The notes: generated from the letters alone by a model not told the origin. A stretch of DNA of 64,000 nt from Streptomyces violens (GCF_000717745.1 NZ_JOBH01000027.1:1-64000); one strand, 5' to 3'; counted from the first letter of the stretch, positions 46,002-54,750 are shown. Numbers and translations are program-made.

Positions 46002-47168
46002 TCAGCCCCCTGTCTCACGAAGGTCGCGCAGCGCTCGGCGCAAGATGTCGAGCACGAGATCCGCGCCGGCGCGCATGGGATTGATCCGCACGGTCCACTC
46101 CGCGAGCTCCGGCGCGTCCTCCAGGGACGAGCTCGACATGCGGTAGAACAACGGGGCGATCTCATAACGGGAATTGGAACCGACGGGATAGGGCGCAGCG
46201 CCGTACCGCGCCGCCACGGTGGGCAGTTCGCGAGCCACCGGCCGGTCCAGCCGCACCAGCAGACAGCGGTCCTGGGCATTGGCGATACGGACCTCGGCGA
46301 CGCCCGGCACCTCACCCGCCGCCAGCCGCTCCGCCACCTCCGAGCCCACCGCTGACTGGAGCGACCACATCACCGGTACGTGGGTCAGCGCGCGCAACGC
46401 GTCGAGCGCTTGGTGCCCCTGGACCTGACCGCCTCCCGAGTAGTTGTCCGCGTGCACGCGCGACACCAGGTCGGCCGAGCCCACCACGGCCCCGACGCCC
46501 TCCGGACCGTGCAGCTTGAAGAGCGAGAAACAGGAGGCGTCGGCGCCCAGTTCGACCCCGCTCTCCGGGACCCGCATGACCGCGTAGTTGTCGTCGACGA
46601 CCGTGCGCACCCCGGCCGCTCGGCACGCCGCCAGCACCTCACCGGGATCGTAGGAGTCGGCGAGCCGCTGCCGGGTGTGCTGCACGTACGCCCAGGTGAA
46701 CCGGCCGCTGCCCAGCGCCTCCGCCAGTGCCGATCGGTCGTTGAAGTCCACCTCCGTCACCGCCACGCCCAGGCCGCGCAGGGTCACGGCGGTGGTTCGG
46801 TAGACCGGTGCGCGGTGGATGAGGAGAGGATCATCCGCGCCGAGCACCGCGGAGAGCGCGGCGCGGATCGCTCCGGTACCCGCTCCCTGGACGAGAGCGG
46901 CGTCCTCGGCCCCGAAGAAGTCGGCGAGTACGGCCTCCACTCGGGCGGTCGTACGCGGCCGGCCGAGCCCGGGGACGACTCCGGCGTCCGCCTCGAAGAG
47001 CTGCTCTCCTTCGAAGTGCCGCGCAACGTACTCCAGCAGTCGGTGCTGCCGCGCGACGGCGTCCGCCAGCGGCACGGTCGGCAAGGGAAAGGTCATCGGC
47101 AACGAGGTCACTCCGGAGCCGAGCCCGGCCCCCGGCCGCTGCCCGGCGGGCCGTTCCTGTACGGGCAT
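46002..47168 (-). CDS. yhfS: YhfS-type PLP-dependent aminotransferase/lyase
   Basis: 388 residues, fold type I. PLP lysine in CFSLFKLHGPEGVG; phosphate-site segment GAGTGAIRAAL; cofactor Asp in TVVDDNYAVM. These match the YhfS family. An Ala/Gly/Pro leader (1-25) precedes the conserved LPTVPLADAVARQHRLL; ATG at 47096 (MTFPLPT) is a shorter start option. Tightly packed: 1 nt from php and 2 nt from yhfX. Confidence 0.85.
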   Translation of the reverse strand: MPVQERPAGQRPGAGLGSGVTSLPMTFPLPTVPLADAVARQHRLLEYVARHFEGEQLFEADAGVVPGLGRPRTTARVEAVLADFFGAEDAALVQGAGTGAIRAALSAVLGADDPLLIHRAPVYRTTAVTLRGLGVAVTEVDFNDRSALAEALGSGRFTWAYVQHTRQRLADSYDPGEVLAACRAAGVRTVVDDNYAVMRVPESGVELGADASCFSLFKLHGPEGVGAVVGSADLVSRVHADNYSGGGQVQGHQALDALRALTHVPVMWSLQSAVGSEVAERLAAGEVPGVAEVRIANAQDRCLLVRLDRPVARELPTVAARYGAAPYPVGSNSRYEIAPLFYRMSSSSLEDAPELAEWTVRINPMRAGADLVLDILRRALRDLRETGG

Positions 47169-47169
47169 C

Positions 47170-48111
47170 TCAGGCCACCTCCTCTGGGCGCGCTCCGGTG
47201 AGGAAGCGGATCGGATTGCGGCGGGTCATCAGGTCGATCAGGCCGTCGTCCACCCCTGCCGCCCGCAGCCGCGGCAGGAAGGACCGGAACAGATGGCCGT
47301 ACCCCTGTCCGCCCTCGTCCCGCAGATAGCCGTGCCGGGAGATGTCGCCACTCAGCAGCACTCGGTCCGCATGCCCGGCCGCCACCAGCTCCAGCAGCAG
47401 CCGCAGTCGGGTCGCGTCGCTCTGGTAACTCTCCTTGCCGACCGTGTCGAAGGCGACGTACGCCCCCTGCTCCGCCAGCTCCCGGTGCACACCCGAGTCG
47501 TCCAACAGGTCCTGATGGCCGATGCAGATCCGCTGTGGCGGCAGCCCCTCGGCGGTGAGCAGCGCCAGCTGCGCGGGGCCGCCCCGGCCGAGCTGGGCGT
47601 GGGTGGCCACGGAGAGACCGGTGGCCACAGCGGCCCGCGCGGCGGCCTTCAGCGCACGGACCTCCGGCTCGCTGGGGCGGTCACCGTGGCTGCCGACCTC
47701 TCCGATGACGCCGGGGAGTATGCCCTCCGGACCGATGCCTTCGGTGATCTCCCGCACCAGCATGTCGGTCAGCTCCTCGACGCCGGCGTCGCCGACCTCG
47801 GAGGGGTGGAACGGCTCGTAGTACCAGCCGGTGGCCGCGACGACCGGGACACCGGAGTCCTTGGAGATGCGGACCAGTGCGGTCACGTCGCGGCCCATGC
47901 CCCGGCAGCTCAACTCGATGACCAGCGACAGCCCGGACTCCTCGCGCAGCACGGCGAGTTCGCTGGTGACCGCGCCGGCGTGCCGACCGTCGAGCACCGC
48001 TGCCCGGTCGGTGCCCCGGCGCAGATCGAGCGCCAGGTGCTCGTGTGCGAGTACGGGGCCCCGCAAGGCGTCGGGGGCGAGGGGACCGGTGACGGTCCGG
48101 ATGTCGTGCAT
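47170..48111 (-). CDS. php: phosphotriesterase-homology protein (Php)
   Basis: 313 residues of the amidohydrolase superfamily. The two-metal site is visible: HEH in VLAHEHLALDL, Glu in VIGEVGSHGD (replacing the carbamylated Lys of true phosphotriesterases, as in E. coli Php), His in THAQLG, His in IGHQDL and Asp in LSGDISRHG. Such enzymes are more often lactonases or esterases than phosphotriesterases. Central in the operon between yhfT and yhfS. Confidence 0.87.
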   Translation of the reverse strand: MHDIRTVTGPLAPDALRGPVLAHEHLALDLRRGTDRAAVLDGRHAGAVTSELAVLREESGLSLVIELSCRGMGRDVTALVRISKDSGVPVVAATGWYYEPFHPSEVGDAGVEELTDMLVREITEGIGPEGILPGVIGEVGSHGDRPSEPEVRALKAAARAAVATGLSVATHAQLGRGGPAQLALLTAEGLPPQRICIGHQDLLDDSGVHRELAEQGAYVAFDTVGKESYQSDATRLRLLLELVAAGHADRVLLSGDISRHGYLRDEGGQGYGHLFRSFLPRLRAAGVDDGLIDLMTRRNPIRFLTGARPEEVA

Positions 48112-48213
48112 GGTGCTGCCTTGCCTTCTTCCTGCCGGAGGGCCGGTCCTGCTGGAGGTCGGTGGCTCGCCCCGTTCCCGTACGCCGCCGGTCGGGCCTG
48201 CGTACGGACCGCG

Positions 48214-49581
48214 TCAGCCCTTGACGGGGGTGAACAGGTCCAGCCAGTACAGGAGGTTGAGGATGACGCCGCCGACGATCACGGCGGCGGGCGCCGCGGC
48301 CATGCGGACCACGACCCGGCCCATCGCCTCGTTCAGCAGGTAGAGCCCGCCGACGAGGAGGATGCCGAGGCCGCCGCCCATGGCGTTGGCCGCCATCAGG
48401 GAGCCGAAGAGGATGGCCAGTTGCAGCGAGTCGCTGATCGCGCTGCGCAGGTGCTCGGAGGAGTCACGCACCGACGGCAGCCGCCCGAGTATCCGGCCGA
48501 TCCACGAGAGCGCCAGCACTTCGACGGCGAAGACCAGGGCTCCGCATATCAGTGCCAGCCAGGGGTTCGGCAGGAGATAGCCGATCGGGTAGACCAGCGT
48601 GAAGCCGGCGATGCCGTAGGCGCCCGAGGCCAGCGCCGTGGTGGCGATCAGCGGGATGAAGCCGAAGGCGCGATAGAAGTCCACCTGGGCCGCGCCGCTG
48701 TAGTCGCCCTTGGCGACCAGGAAGCTGGTCGCCTCGCCACCGCCGAAGATGTGCATCTGGGCCAGCAGGCAGACCCCCGCACCCAGCACCATGAACAGTG
48801 GCAGATGCTTGCGCAGCCGGGTCGCGCTCGCACTGAACAACGAGGCCATCGGGTCGTCGCCGCCCGACGCGTCCTCCGCCGGTCCGTCGGCTCTTCCGTC
48901 CTGCTCGGCCCGCTCCGCCCTGCGCTGCCGCAGATCCTTGATCACGGCGAACGCGATCAGCATCAGCACGCCCACTGCCATGGCGACGGCTCCGGGGAAG
49001 ACGTCCGGCCACAGCTTCATCGTGGCGACGACCAACGCCAGCTCCACCACGCCCGCGATACCGCCGCGCAGCTTGCCGAACTGCTTGCTGATCGCCAGTA
49101 CCGGAAAGAGCGTGAAGAGGAAGAGAATCGGCGTCGCCATCTGCTGCATCGCCGTCAGGAAGTCGACCGGCAGATCGTGCGCGATGCTGTTGGCGCCGTT
49201 CAGGCCGAAGACGACGACCGCGCCCCACGCGGCACCGAGGATCGGCGCCAGCCACTTCTTCGGCGAGAGGATGCCGAGGACGTCGGTGGGCAGGAAGAGC
49301 AGCCAGGGGTTCAGCACCCCCGTGGACAGCGCCATCGGCGCGCCCAGTCCGAAGATGAAGCCCGCGGAGAGACCGAAGGACACGGCCGTGGTGGCGCTGC
49401 GGGTCGTGCGCCCCTGGATGAAGTCCAGCATGAAGGGGCGTACGCCGTCATTGAAGACGGCCAGGGCCAGATGCGAGATGAAGGCCGTCAGGGCGCAGAG
49501 GGCGATGACAGTCAGCTGCTGTGTCACCGACAGGCTGAGGTCTGTGCTGCCGGCGGCTGCGGCGACGATGTTCCCACTCAC
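48214..49581 (-). CDS. yhfT: YhfT-family membrane transporter
   Basis: 455 residues, about 11-12 membrane helices. Recognisable YhfT stretches include FNDGVRPFMLDFIQGR, GFIFGLGAPMALSTGVLNPW and MAANAMGGGLGILLVGGLYL. A cytoplasmic charged loop sits near 225-260. It is the only transporter in the cluster and presumably imports the pathway's substrate. 102 nt lie between it and php and 27 nt between it and yhfU. Confidence 0.85.
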   Translation of the reverse strand: MSGNIVAAAAGSTDLSLSVTQQLTVIALCALTAFISHLALAVFNDGVRPFMLDFIQGRTTRSATTAVSFGLSAGFIFGLGAPMALSTGVLNPWLLFLPTDVLGILSPKKWLAPILGAAWGAVVVFGLNGANSIAHDLPVDFLTAMQQMATPILFLFTLFPVLAISKQFGKLRGGIAGVVELALVVATMKLWPDVFPGAVAMAVGVLMLIAFAVIKDLRQRRAERAEQDGRADGPAEDASGGDDPMASLFSASATRLRKHLPLFMVLGAGVCLLAQMHIFGGGEATSFLVAKGDYSGAAQVDFYRAFGFIPLIATTALASGAYGIAGFTLVYPIGYLLPNPWLALICGALVFAVEVLALSWIGRILGRLPSVRDSSEHLRSAISDSLQLAILFGSLMAANAMGGGLGILLVGGLYLLNEAMGRVVVRMAAAPAAVIVGGVILNLLYWLDLFTPVKG

Positions 49582-49608
49582 GGCTCACTCCTCACTGCCT
49601 CGACCGGG

Positions 49609-49968
49609 TCAGGCGTTGCGGGCCGCGATGACGCGGGCGATGACTGGGGCGACAGCGTCGATCTTGTCCATGCCGAAGCCGAAGACCTTCTTGCCGTCGC
49701 CGATGAGGGCACTCACCTCGTCCTCGGTGGGGACGGAGCGGCCGAAGGTGTGGCAGGCGGCGCTGCCCATGAGGCCCAGCAGGACACCGAGCGAGGCGCC
49801 GGCGCCGGTGTGGCAGGTGCCCAGGTAGTAGTCGGCCTGTCCGGCGCGCAGCTTCATCGCCGCGTCCATGTCGCTGGAGACAGCGACGTCGACGCCGTCC
49901 AGGGACAGCTTCTTCACTGTCTCGGCGACCTCGAGCTTGCCGACGCCGCCGGTGAGGATCTTCGTCAT
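49609..49968 (-). CDS. yhfU: DUF2620 protein (YhfU)
   Basis: 119 residues from ATG 49968. MTKILTGGVGKLEVAETVKK and the glycine-rich YYLGTCHTGAGASLGVLLGL are the DUF2620 landmarks; in size and layout it recalls a PTS IIB-like or transporter-partner domain, placed next to YhfT. Its start overlaps the yhfY stop by 4 nt (ATGA). A longer upstream frame is a shadow of yhfY. Confidence 0.85.
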   Translation of the reverse strand: MTKILTGGVGKLEVAETVKKLSLDGVDVAVSSDMDAAMKLRAGQADYYLGTCHTGAGASLGVLLGLMGSAACHTFGRSVPTEDEVSALIGDGKKVFGFGMDKIDAVAPVIARVIAARNA

Positions 49969-50351
49969 GGCACGTCCCTTCTGAGCGCGTTCTTGCGGAG
50001 TACGGCGAGATGCATCGCCAGGAAATTGATCTCGGAGTCGGGCAGCGCGGCGCCCAGTTCCTCCTCGGCGCGCAGGGATATGGCGCGGGCCCGCTCGACG
50101 GCCCCGGGATGGTCGGCGAGCTCCGCCGCGACGTTCTCGTCGGTGAGGAACTGCTCGATGGGTTCGCCGTTCAGCAGCCGGGCGAGGGCCATCACGAGGT
50201 GACTGGTCAGCAGGCCGGCGGTGTCCTCGGTGACGGGATGGCCTTCGGCCGCCAGGACGGTCAGCTCGTCCTCGACGAATCGCGTCACCTGCGGCGGCGC
50301 CTGCCCGCTGTCCCGGAAGAGCTGGAGGCGGAGGGCGAGTCGGTCCTCCAT
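49965..50351 (-). CDS. yhfY: PRD-domain protein (YhfY)
   Basis: 128 residues, a single PTS-regulation domain. Conserved His are present in LTSHLVMALARLLNGE and in NFLAMHLAVLRK, the usual phosphorylation sites by HPr/IIB. There is no DNA-binding domain. It is the first gene of the operon; ATG 50351 is preceded by the SD AGGAAAGGA and a promoter with the yhf operator. Confidence 0.85.
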   Translation of the reverse strand: MEDRLALRLQLFRDSGQAPPQVTRFVEDELTVLAAEGHPVTEDTAGLLTSHLVMALARLLNGEPIEQFLTDENVAAELADHPGAVERARAISLRAEEELGAALPDSEINFLAMHLAVLRKNALRRDVP

Positions 50352-50604
50352 GGGTCGTCCTTTCCTCGCGATGCCTGCGGTGTGACAGATATCGACAGTA
50401 ACCAGGATTCTGGATATTGACGAGAGTCGTGGGCACTCTTTTTCGAATGAGTGAAGGCGTTTCTGCGGTTGACGATCGTTTCGGACATGGCGAAGCCGAC
50501 GCGCGCGGCCGCTGGGGCGGGTTGCGGGCGAGTTCCGTGATCGGTTTCCCGGCGAGGGGGATCGGCGGCGTCTAGGTTTCTCCGGGGTGCTGCCGCTCCC
50601 AAGG
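50352..50604. other. yhf operon promoter region
   Basis: Contains TCGTCA (50423-50418) - 17 nt - TACTGT (50400-50395) on the minus strand. The spacer carries the dyad CCAGAATCCTGG (50402-50413). The rest, up to the yhfZ stop at 50605, shows nothing recognisable. Confidence 0.6.
50394..50423 (-). promoter_or_regulatory. yhf operon promoter/operator
   Basis: 25 of 28 positions (50394-50421) match the element before yhfZ (51550-51577), including the identical core TAACCAGGATTCTGGAT. The dyad lies in the -35/-10 spacer, so a bound repressor would exclude RNA polymerase. Confidence 0.7.
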
Positions 50605-51543
50605 TCAGTACGAGGGCATGCGCTCGCCGCGCAGTACCTCCCCCTGCAGATCGGTGACGACGGACAGGTCCAGTCCGTCTCGTACCGCAGTCAGGGCAGC
50701 GGCGCCCTGCGCCCGTCCTATGAGCGCGGCGCTGGAGTTGCGCAGAGACAGATCGCGGGTGATTTCGTCGCCCAGCGGCAGTACGTCGACGTCCGGCCCG
50801 AGGTGGTCCTGGACCTCGTCGAGATTCCATACCGTGGCGTCCACCTCGCCGCGGGCGAACAGGTCCCGCAGTTGCATGTACGACGCCTCCACCCACTGGA
50901 TGTCGTCGCGTCCGGCGAACACCCGACCGGCCAGCATTCGCAGGTCCTCGGACGCGGAGTCGATGGCTACTCGAAGCCCGGACGTTTCCGGATCCACGCC
51001 GTGCCGCAACAGCAGGCCGTGCGCGCCGACGTACGTGGCCGGGCCGAGATCGGCGACCAGCTCCAAGGGGAGCTCGTCGAGGAACCGGTCGGCGGCGAAG
51101 CGGGAGAGCACGACCAGGTCGACCTTGCTCTCCAGCAGGGCCTCGACGCGGGTGGCTGCGCCCCGCATGAACGTGATCGCGAACGGGGCGCCGGCGCCCT
51201 CGAAGGCCGTACGCAGGCCGGTGGCCAGCCCTTCGTACCGCCGTGAATAGGGGAGAGGCATGGCGGCGAGCAGCGTGCCGAGCCCCGACAGGCGCCACAG
51301 TATGGTCCGGTCGGCCCGCACGAGGAACGTCCCGAGATGACCGCGGGCGACCGTCTCGATCGCACCGGCCTCCTCCAGCAGCTGAAGGGCGGCCTGGACC
51401 GTGCCGTTGCCCACGCCGAGCTCCTCGGCGAAGTCGCGGACGCGCGGGAGGCGGGTGTCCTCGTCATGATTGAGCAACAGGGCCGCGAGCTGCCGGGCAG
51501 CCAGTCCGTTGCGAGTGAGGAGCCGCTCGTCCACGCTGTTCAT
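50605..51543 (-). CDS. yhfZ: YhfZ-type transcriptional regulator
   Basis: 312 residues. The N-terminal GntR-like winged helix (TRLPRVRDFAEELGVGNGTV) is followed by a periplasmic-binding-like effector domain (GAATRVEALLESKVDLVVLS, GVDPETSGLRVAIDSASEDL). This is the YhfZ architecture. ATG 51543 is chosen because a consensus promoter ends 7 nt upstream, implying a leaderless mRNA; a start at 51579 would lie before the transcript. Likely the regulator of the cluster and of itself. Confidence 0.85.
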   Translation of the reverse strand: MNSVDERLLTRNGLAARQLAALLLNHDEDTRLPRVRDFAEELGVGNGTVQAALQLLEEAGAIETVARGHLGTFLVRADRTILWRLSGLGTLLAAMPLPYSRRYEGLATGLRTAFEGAGAPFAITFMRGAATRVEALLESKVDLVVLSRFAADRFLDELPLELVADLGPATYVGAHGLLLRHGVDPETSGLRVAIDSASEDLRMLAGRVFAGRDDIQWVEASYMQLRDLFARGEVDATVWNLDEVQDHLGPDVDVLPLGDEITRDLSLRNSSAALIGRAQGAAALTAVRDGLDLSVVTDLQGEVLRGERMPSY

Positions 51544-51579
51544 GCAAATGACAATAACCAGGATTCTGGATTTTGCCAA
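51544..51579 (-). promoter_or_regulatory. yhfZ promoter/operator
   Basis: TTGGCA (51579-51574), 17-nt spacer, TATTGT (51556-51551), then 7 nt to the start codon. The spacer carries the same CCAGAATCCTGG dyad as the operon promoter. Confidence 0.72.
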
Positions 51580-51647
51580 GGGATTTTCACGGACGAGCGA
51601 ATGCGCGAGTGCACGAGGCGGAGGCGCGTGGAGGTGCAGAGCTCACG

Positions 51648-51678
51648 GACGCGGACGTCAACGAATGACGTCCGCGTC
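51648..51678 (-). terminator. terminator of the methyltransferase gene
   Basis: Perfect 13-bp stem GACGCGGACGTCA/TGACGTCCGCGTC with loop ACGAA, 36 nt beyond the stop. A second smaller palindrome (GCTGAG-TGCG-CTCAGC) covers the stop codon. Confidence 0.8.
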
Positions 51679-51713
51679 GGCGCCCGAAGGCTGAGGACTG
51701 CCGCTGAGTGCGC

Positions 51714-52616
51714 TCAGCGCGTCCGGGCGATCAGGTAGCGGAAGACATTCGGCATCCAGACCGTGCCGTCCGCGCGCTGGTACGGATGCAGTGCCTCCGA
51801 CAGCTCCTTCTCCACCTGCGCCGGATCGGCGACCTGCAGCGCCGCGTCGAACAGCCCCGTCGACAGCAGCCCGCGCATCGCACTCGGAAGATCGGCGTAC
51901 CCGAACGGGCAGGCCACCCGGCCCGAACCGTCCGGCCGCAGCCCCGCACGCTCCGCGAGCTCCTCCAGGTCGTCCCGGCTGCTGGGCCGCCAGCCGGCCG
52001 CCGCGGGCGACGTCGTCCGGTCGAGCGGGAGGGACGGATCCGCGAGCCGTTGCGCCACTCGGAGCACGCCTGCCGTGGCGCATCGCTCGACCGGGCCCCA
52101 GCCGCCCAGTACCACCGGGCTGCCCCGCTCGGCGAGGGTCGTCGCCGTCTGCAAGGAGGACGCCAGCCCGTCCACGGTGCTGACACAGCCCACCGGGTGG
52201 AACGCCGTCACCAGATTGAAGCGGTGCCGTTGGGGAGAATCCATGCACTCCGGTCCGCCGTGCGCCAGGCACGCGGCCGATTCCCCGGAGCTCCCGCCCG
52301 CTTCGGGCCCCTGCTCCGGCGCCAGCCGCTCCCGGGCCAGCCGCAGCCGCGGTTCGTCCATGTCCACCCCGCTGACCTGCGCCCCACGGGCCGAGGCCAT
52401 CAGCAGGGCGAGGCCGGAGCCGCAACCCAGTGCCAGCAGTCGGGTGTGCGGGCCGACATCCAGCCGTTGATAAACGGCCTCATACAGCGGCACCAGCATC
52501 CGTTCCTGGATTTCGGCCCAGTCGCGGGCGCGCGCCCCCGAACCGGAGCCGTCCGGTGCAGGGTGACCGGAAGGGCCGGAACGCTGGAGGCCGTGCTGTA
52601 CGAGCGTGGGTGTCAT
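51714..52616 (-). CDS. SAM-dependent methyltransferase-like protein
   Basis: 300 residues from ATG 52616. SAM motif I is LLALGCGSGLALLM at about residue 60, and the following acidic VSGVDMDEPRLRLARE contacts the ribose. The C-terminal region ends YQRADGTVWMPNVFRYLIAR, a conserved end in Streptomyces homologues. Substrate unknown; small-molecule type by length. An open frame runs further upstream to 52898, but it is non-conserved low-complexity sequence. Confidence 0.8.
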   Translation of the reverse strand: MTPTLVQHGLQRSGPSGHPAPDGSGSGARARDWAEIQERMLVPLYEAVYQRLDVGPHTRLLALGCGSGLALLMASARGAQVSGVDMDEPRLRLARERLAPEQGPEAGGSSGESAACLAHGGPECMDSPQRHRFNLVTAFHPVGCVSTVDGLASSLQTATTLAERGSPVVLGGWGPVERCATAGVLRVAQRLADPSLPLDRTTSPAAAGWRPSSRDDLEELAERAGLRPDGSGRVACPFGYADLPSAMRGLLSTGLFDAALQVADPAQVEKELSEALHPYQRADGTVWMPNVFRYLIARTR

Positions 52617-53215
52617 GGAAAGCGCCCCTATCCGCCGAGAGCCCGAGCTTAGGAAAATGGTCTTCCGCCCCCGATTTGTTGCGCTGTACCCCCCGGTCCA
52701 GACAACCCCCCATCCATCCCAGAGTCCAGGGGTTGCGCCCGGTTGTCTACCGCGCGCCCCCGTTTGCGCCGTCCGGGCGCCGGCCGGCCGTCGGCGGACC
52801 CGGAGGCGCCACGGTCCGGCGCCCTTCACAGGCTTCGAGGCACCCCTCACCCGGGTGGCGTACAGCGCTTCGCACCCCTGGCCGTAGGGCGTCCGCAATA
52901 CGTGGACGGGGCGGCTTCGGGCGGTGGCGGCCTCGCCGGTACGATCACCATGATCGCGCGGCCTGCTCTGAGGCCGCGCCGTTCCTTCGGGGCCCGCGGG
53001 ACACGATGTACGCAGGCGCTGCGCAGCGTCCGCCCTTCAGGTGCGCCGGACGTACGCGTCGATACATACCGGCTCGGCACCCGGTGCGCGTCTCGTCCAC
53101 AGAAAGACGCACCTGCCCTCCACGGGCCGCATGAGGCGAAACTGACTGGTACGTGCAAATTATTTGGGATGCCCCGGAATCGGAACACTGAGCGGTACCG
53201 GCTCGTTGTCACGAC
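52617..53215. other. 599-nt divergent intergenic region
   Basis: No supported gene. It contains a perfect 8-bp hairpin GCGCGGCC/GGCCGCGC (52956-52963 and 52972-52979) and a near DnaA-box CGTCCACA around 53095. Short frames on both strands look like GC-driven shadows. Confidence 0.45.
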
Positions 53216-53803
53216 GTGAGCACGACACCTGTTCTCGCCGCCGAGCTGGCGCTCGCTTGGGCCGACATTCAACGGCACCATCCCGAGCTGCCGGATTTGG
53301 CCGCGCCCGAATCCCTGATCGGAGAGTCCTCGTCCGCCTGCGGCGCCGAACTCTCCTTCGAACGGCTGCTTCATGAGGCAGTGCACGGCATCGCCGCGTC
53401 CCGCGGCGTCCGCGACACCTCACGCGCCGGTCGCTACCACAACCGCCGATTCCTGGCGATCGCCGAGGAGCTGGGCCTGGACCACGCCGACGAGCCGCAC
53501 CCCAGCAGCGGCTTCTCCCTGGTCACGCTCAACCCCGAAGCCAGAAGGCGGTACCGCCCCACCATCGAGCGGCTCGGCAGAGCTCTCAAGGCGCACACCG
53601 TCGCCACCGCGGCCGACAGCAGCCGCAGCTTCCGTGGCCCGGCCGCGCGGCACGGCTCCTCCGGTGGCGGCGTAAGGGTCAAGGCTGTCTGCGACTGCGG
53701 GCGCAACGTCCGGGTCGTCCCCTCCGTGCTCGCCCAGGCCCCCATCATGTGCGGCGGCTGCGGCAAGCCGTTCCGCATCCCCGAGGTGGCCGCGGTCGGC
53801 TGA
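53216..53803 (+). CDS. HExxH (SprT-like) protein with C-terminal zinc ribbon
   Basis: 195 residues from GTG 53216. HEAVH at 53-57 is an HExxH zinc-protease motif, followed by YHNRRFLAIAEELGL, a layout like SprT/Spartan metallopeptidases. The C-terminal CDCGRNVRV...CGGCGKPF forms a four-Cys zinc ribbon. SprT-like proteases act on protein-DNA crosslinks in eukaryotes; bacterial function is not established. I recall an orthologue just before rpsP in other Streptomyces. Confidence 0.75.
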   Translation: MSTTPVLAAELALAWADIQRHHPELPDLAAPESLIGESSSACGAELSFERLLHEAVHGIAASRGVRDTSRAGRYHNRRFLAIAEELGLDHADEPHPSSGFSLVTLNPEARRRYRPTIERLGRALKAHTVATAADSSRSFRGPAARHGSSGGGVRVKAVCDCGRNVRVVPSVLAQAPIMCGGCGKPFRIPEVAAVG

Positions 53804-54064
53804 CCGGGGCGCAGGGCCGGCCGCCCGTCCGGTCGCGGCCGGCCGTACGCCGGGCGGCGGGAGACGGTCTGCCCTCCTGGTCAGCGGTCGGACGCCCGAG
53901 GTCGGCCGCCCCGTGCTCGTATGGCACAATGGCTAGCTGTACTCGACAGTCGCATAGGACCCCTCTCTCCTCCGGCTGACGCGTCCATCGGGCACTCGGG
54001 TACCGCAACCCCACGTGGCATCTCGTTGTGCCCAACCACGTCAACACCAGGAGACACCACTCCC

Positions 54065-54508
54065 GTGGCAGTCAAGATCAAGCTGAAGCGTCTGGGCAAG
54101 ATCCGTTCGCCTCACTACCGCATCGTCGTTGCCGACTCCCGTACCCGCCGTGACGGCCGGGCCATCGAGGAGATCGGCCTGTACCACCCGGTGCAGAACC
54201 CCTCGCGCATCGAGGTCGACTCCGAGCGTGTCCAGTACTGGCTGGGTGTCGGCGCGCAGCCGACCGAGCCCGTCGCGGCCATCCTCAAGGTCACCGGTGA
54301 CTGGCAGAAGTTCAAGGGTCTGCCCGCCCCGGCCCCGATGAAGGTTGCCGAGCCCAAGGCCGACAAGCGCGCCCTCTTCGAGGCCGCCGCCAAGGACGCC
54401 GGTGACGAGCCGAAGGGTGAGGCCATCACCCCCAAGGCCAAGAAGGCTGACAAGAAGGCGGACGAGGCCGAGGCCGAGACGGCCAAGTCCGAGTCGACCG
54501 AGGCCTGA
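54065..54508 (+). CDS. rpsP: 30S ribosomal protein S16
   Basis: 147 residues. [20 protein letters not shown] is the universal S16 start; the core ends near residue 85 and is followed by a long Lys/Ala/Glu-rich tail common in actinobacteria. Start GTG 54065 after AGGAGACACCAC. It leads the rpsP-khpA-rimM-trmD-rplS group. The frame upstream to 53921 is not conserved. Confidence 0.96.
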   Translation: MAVKIKLKRLGKIRSPHYRIVVADSRTRRDGRAIEEIGLYHPVQNPSRIEVDSERVQYWLGVGAQPTEPVAAILKVTGDWQKFKGLPAPAPMKVAEPKADKRALFEAAAKDAGDEPKGEAITPKAKKADKKADEAEAETAKSESTEA

Positions 54509-54510
54509 GC

Positions 54511-54750
54511 ATGCTCGAGGAGGCTCTTGAGCACCTCGTCAAAGGCATCGTCGACAATCCCGACGACGTGCAGGTAGCCTCGCGCAACCTGCGTCGCGGA
54601 CGCGTCCTGGAGGTCCGGGTCCACCCGGACGACCTCGGCAAGGTGATCGGCCGTAACGGCCGCACCGCACGCGCTCTGCGTACTGTTGTGGGTGCCCTCG
54701 GCGGCCGCGGTATCCGCGTCGATCTCGTCGACGTGGACCAGGTCCGCTGA
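54511..54750 (+). CDS. khpA: KH-domain RNA-binding protein KhpA
   Basis: 79 residues; a single KH domain with the GxxG loop GRNG in LGKVIGRNGRTARALRT. KhpA forms dimers or pairs with KhpB and binds many RNAs. ATG 54511 lies 2 nt after rpsP, so cotranslated. A strong terminator follows. Confidence 0.95.
   Translation: MLEEALEHLVKGIVDNPDDVQVASRNLRRGRVLEVRVHPDDLGKVIGRNGRTARALRTVVGALGGRGIRVDLVDVDQVR

Noticed and set aside
47170..48111. True phosphotriesterase
   Set aside because: The bridging carbamylated Lys is replaced by Glu, as in E. coli Php, which argues against phosphotriesterase activity.
46819..50202. A 1127-codon plus-strand open frame over php, yhfT and yhfU
   Set aside because: Low-complexity translation, opposite to well-recognised genes.
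43000..52000. Prophage or integrative element carrying the yhf cluster
   Set aside because: No integrase, transposase, tRNA gene or flanking direct repeat was seen, and base composition looks like the surroundings.
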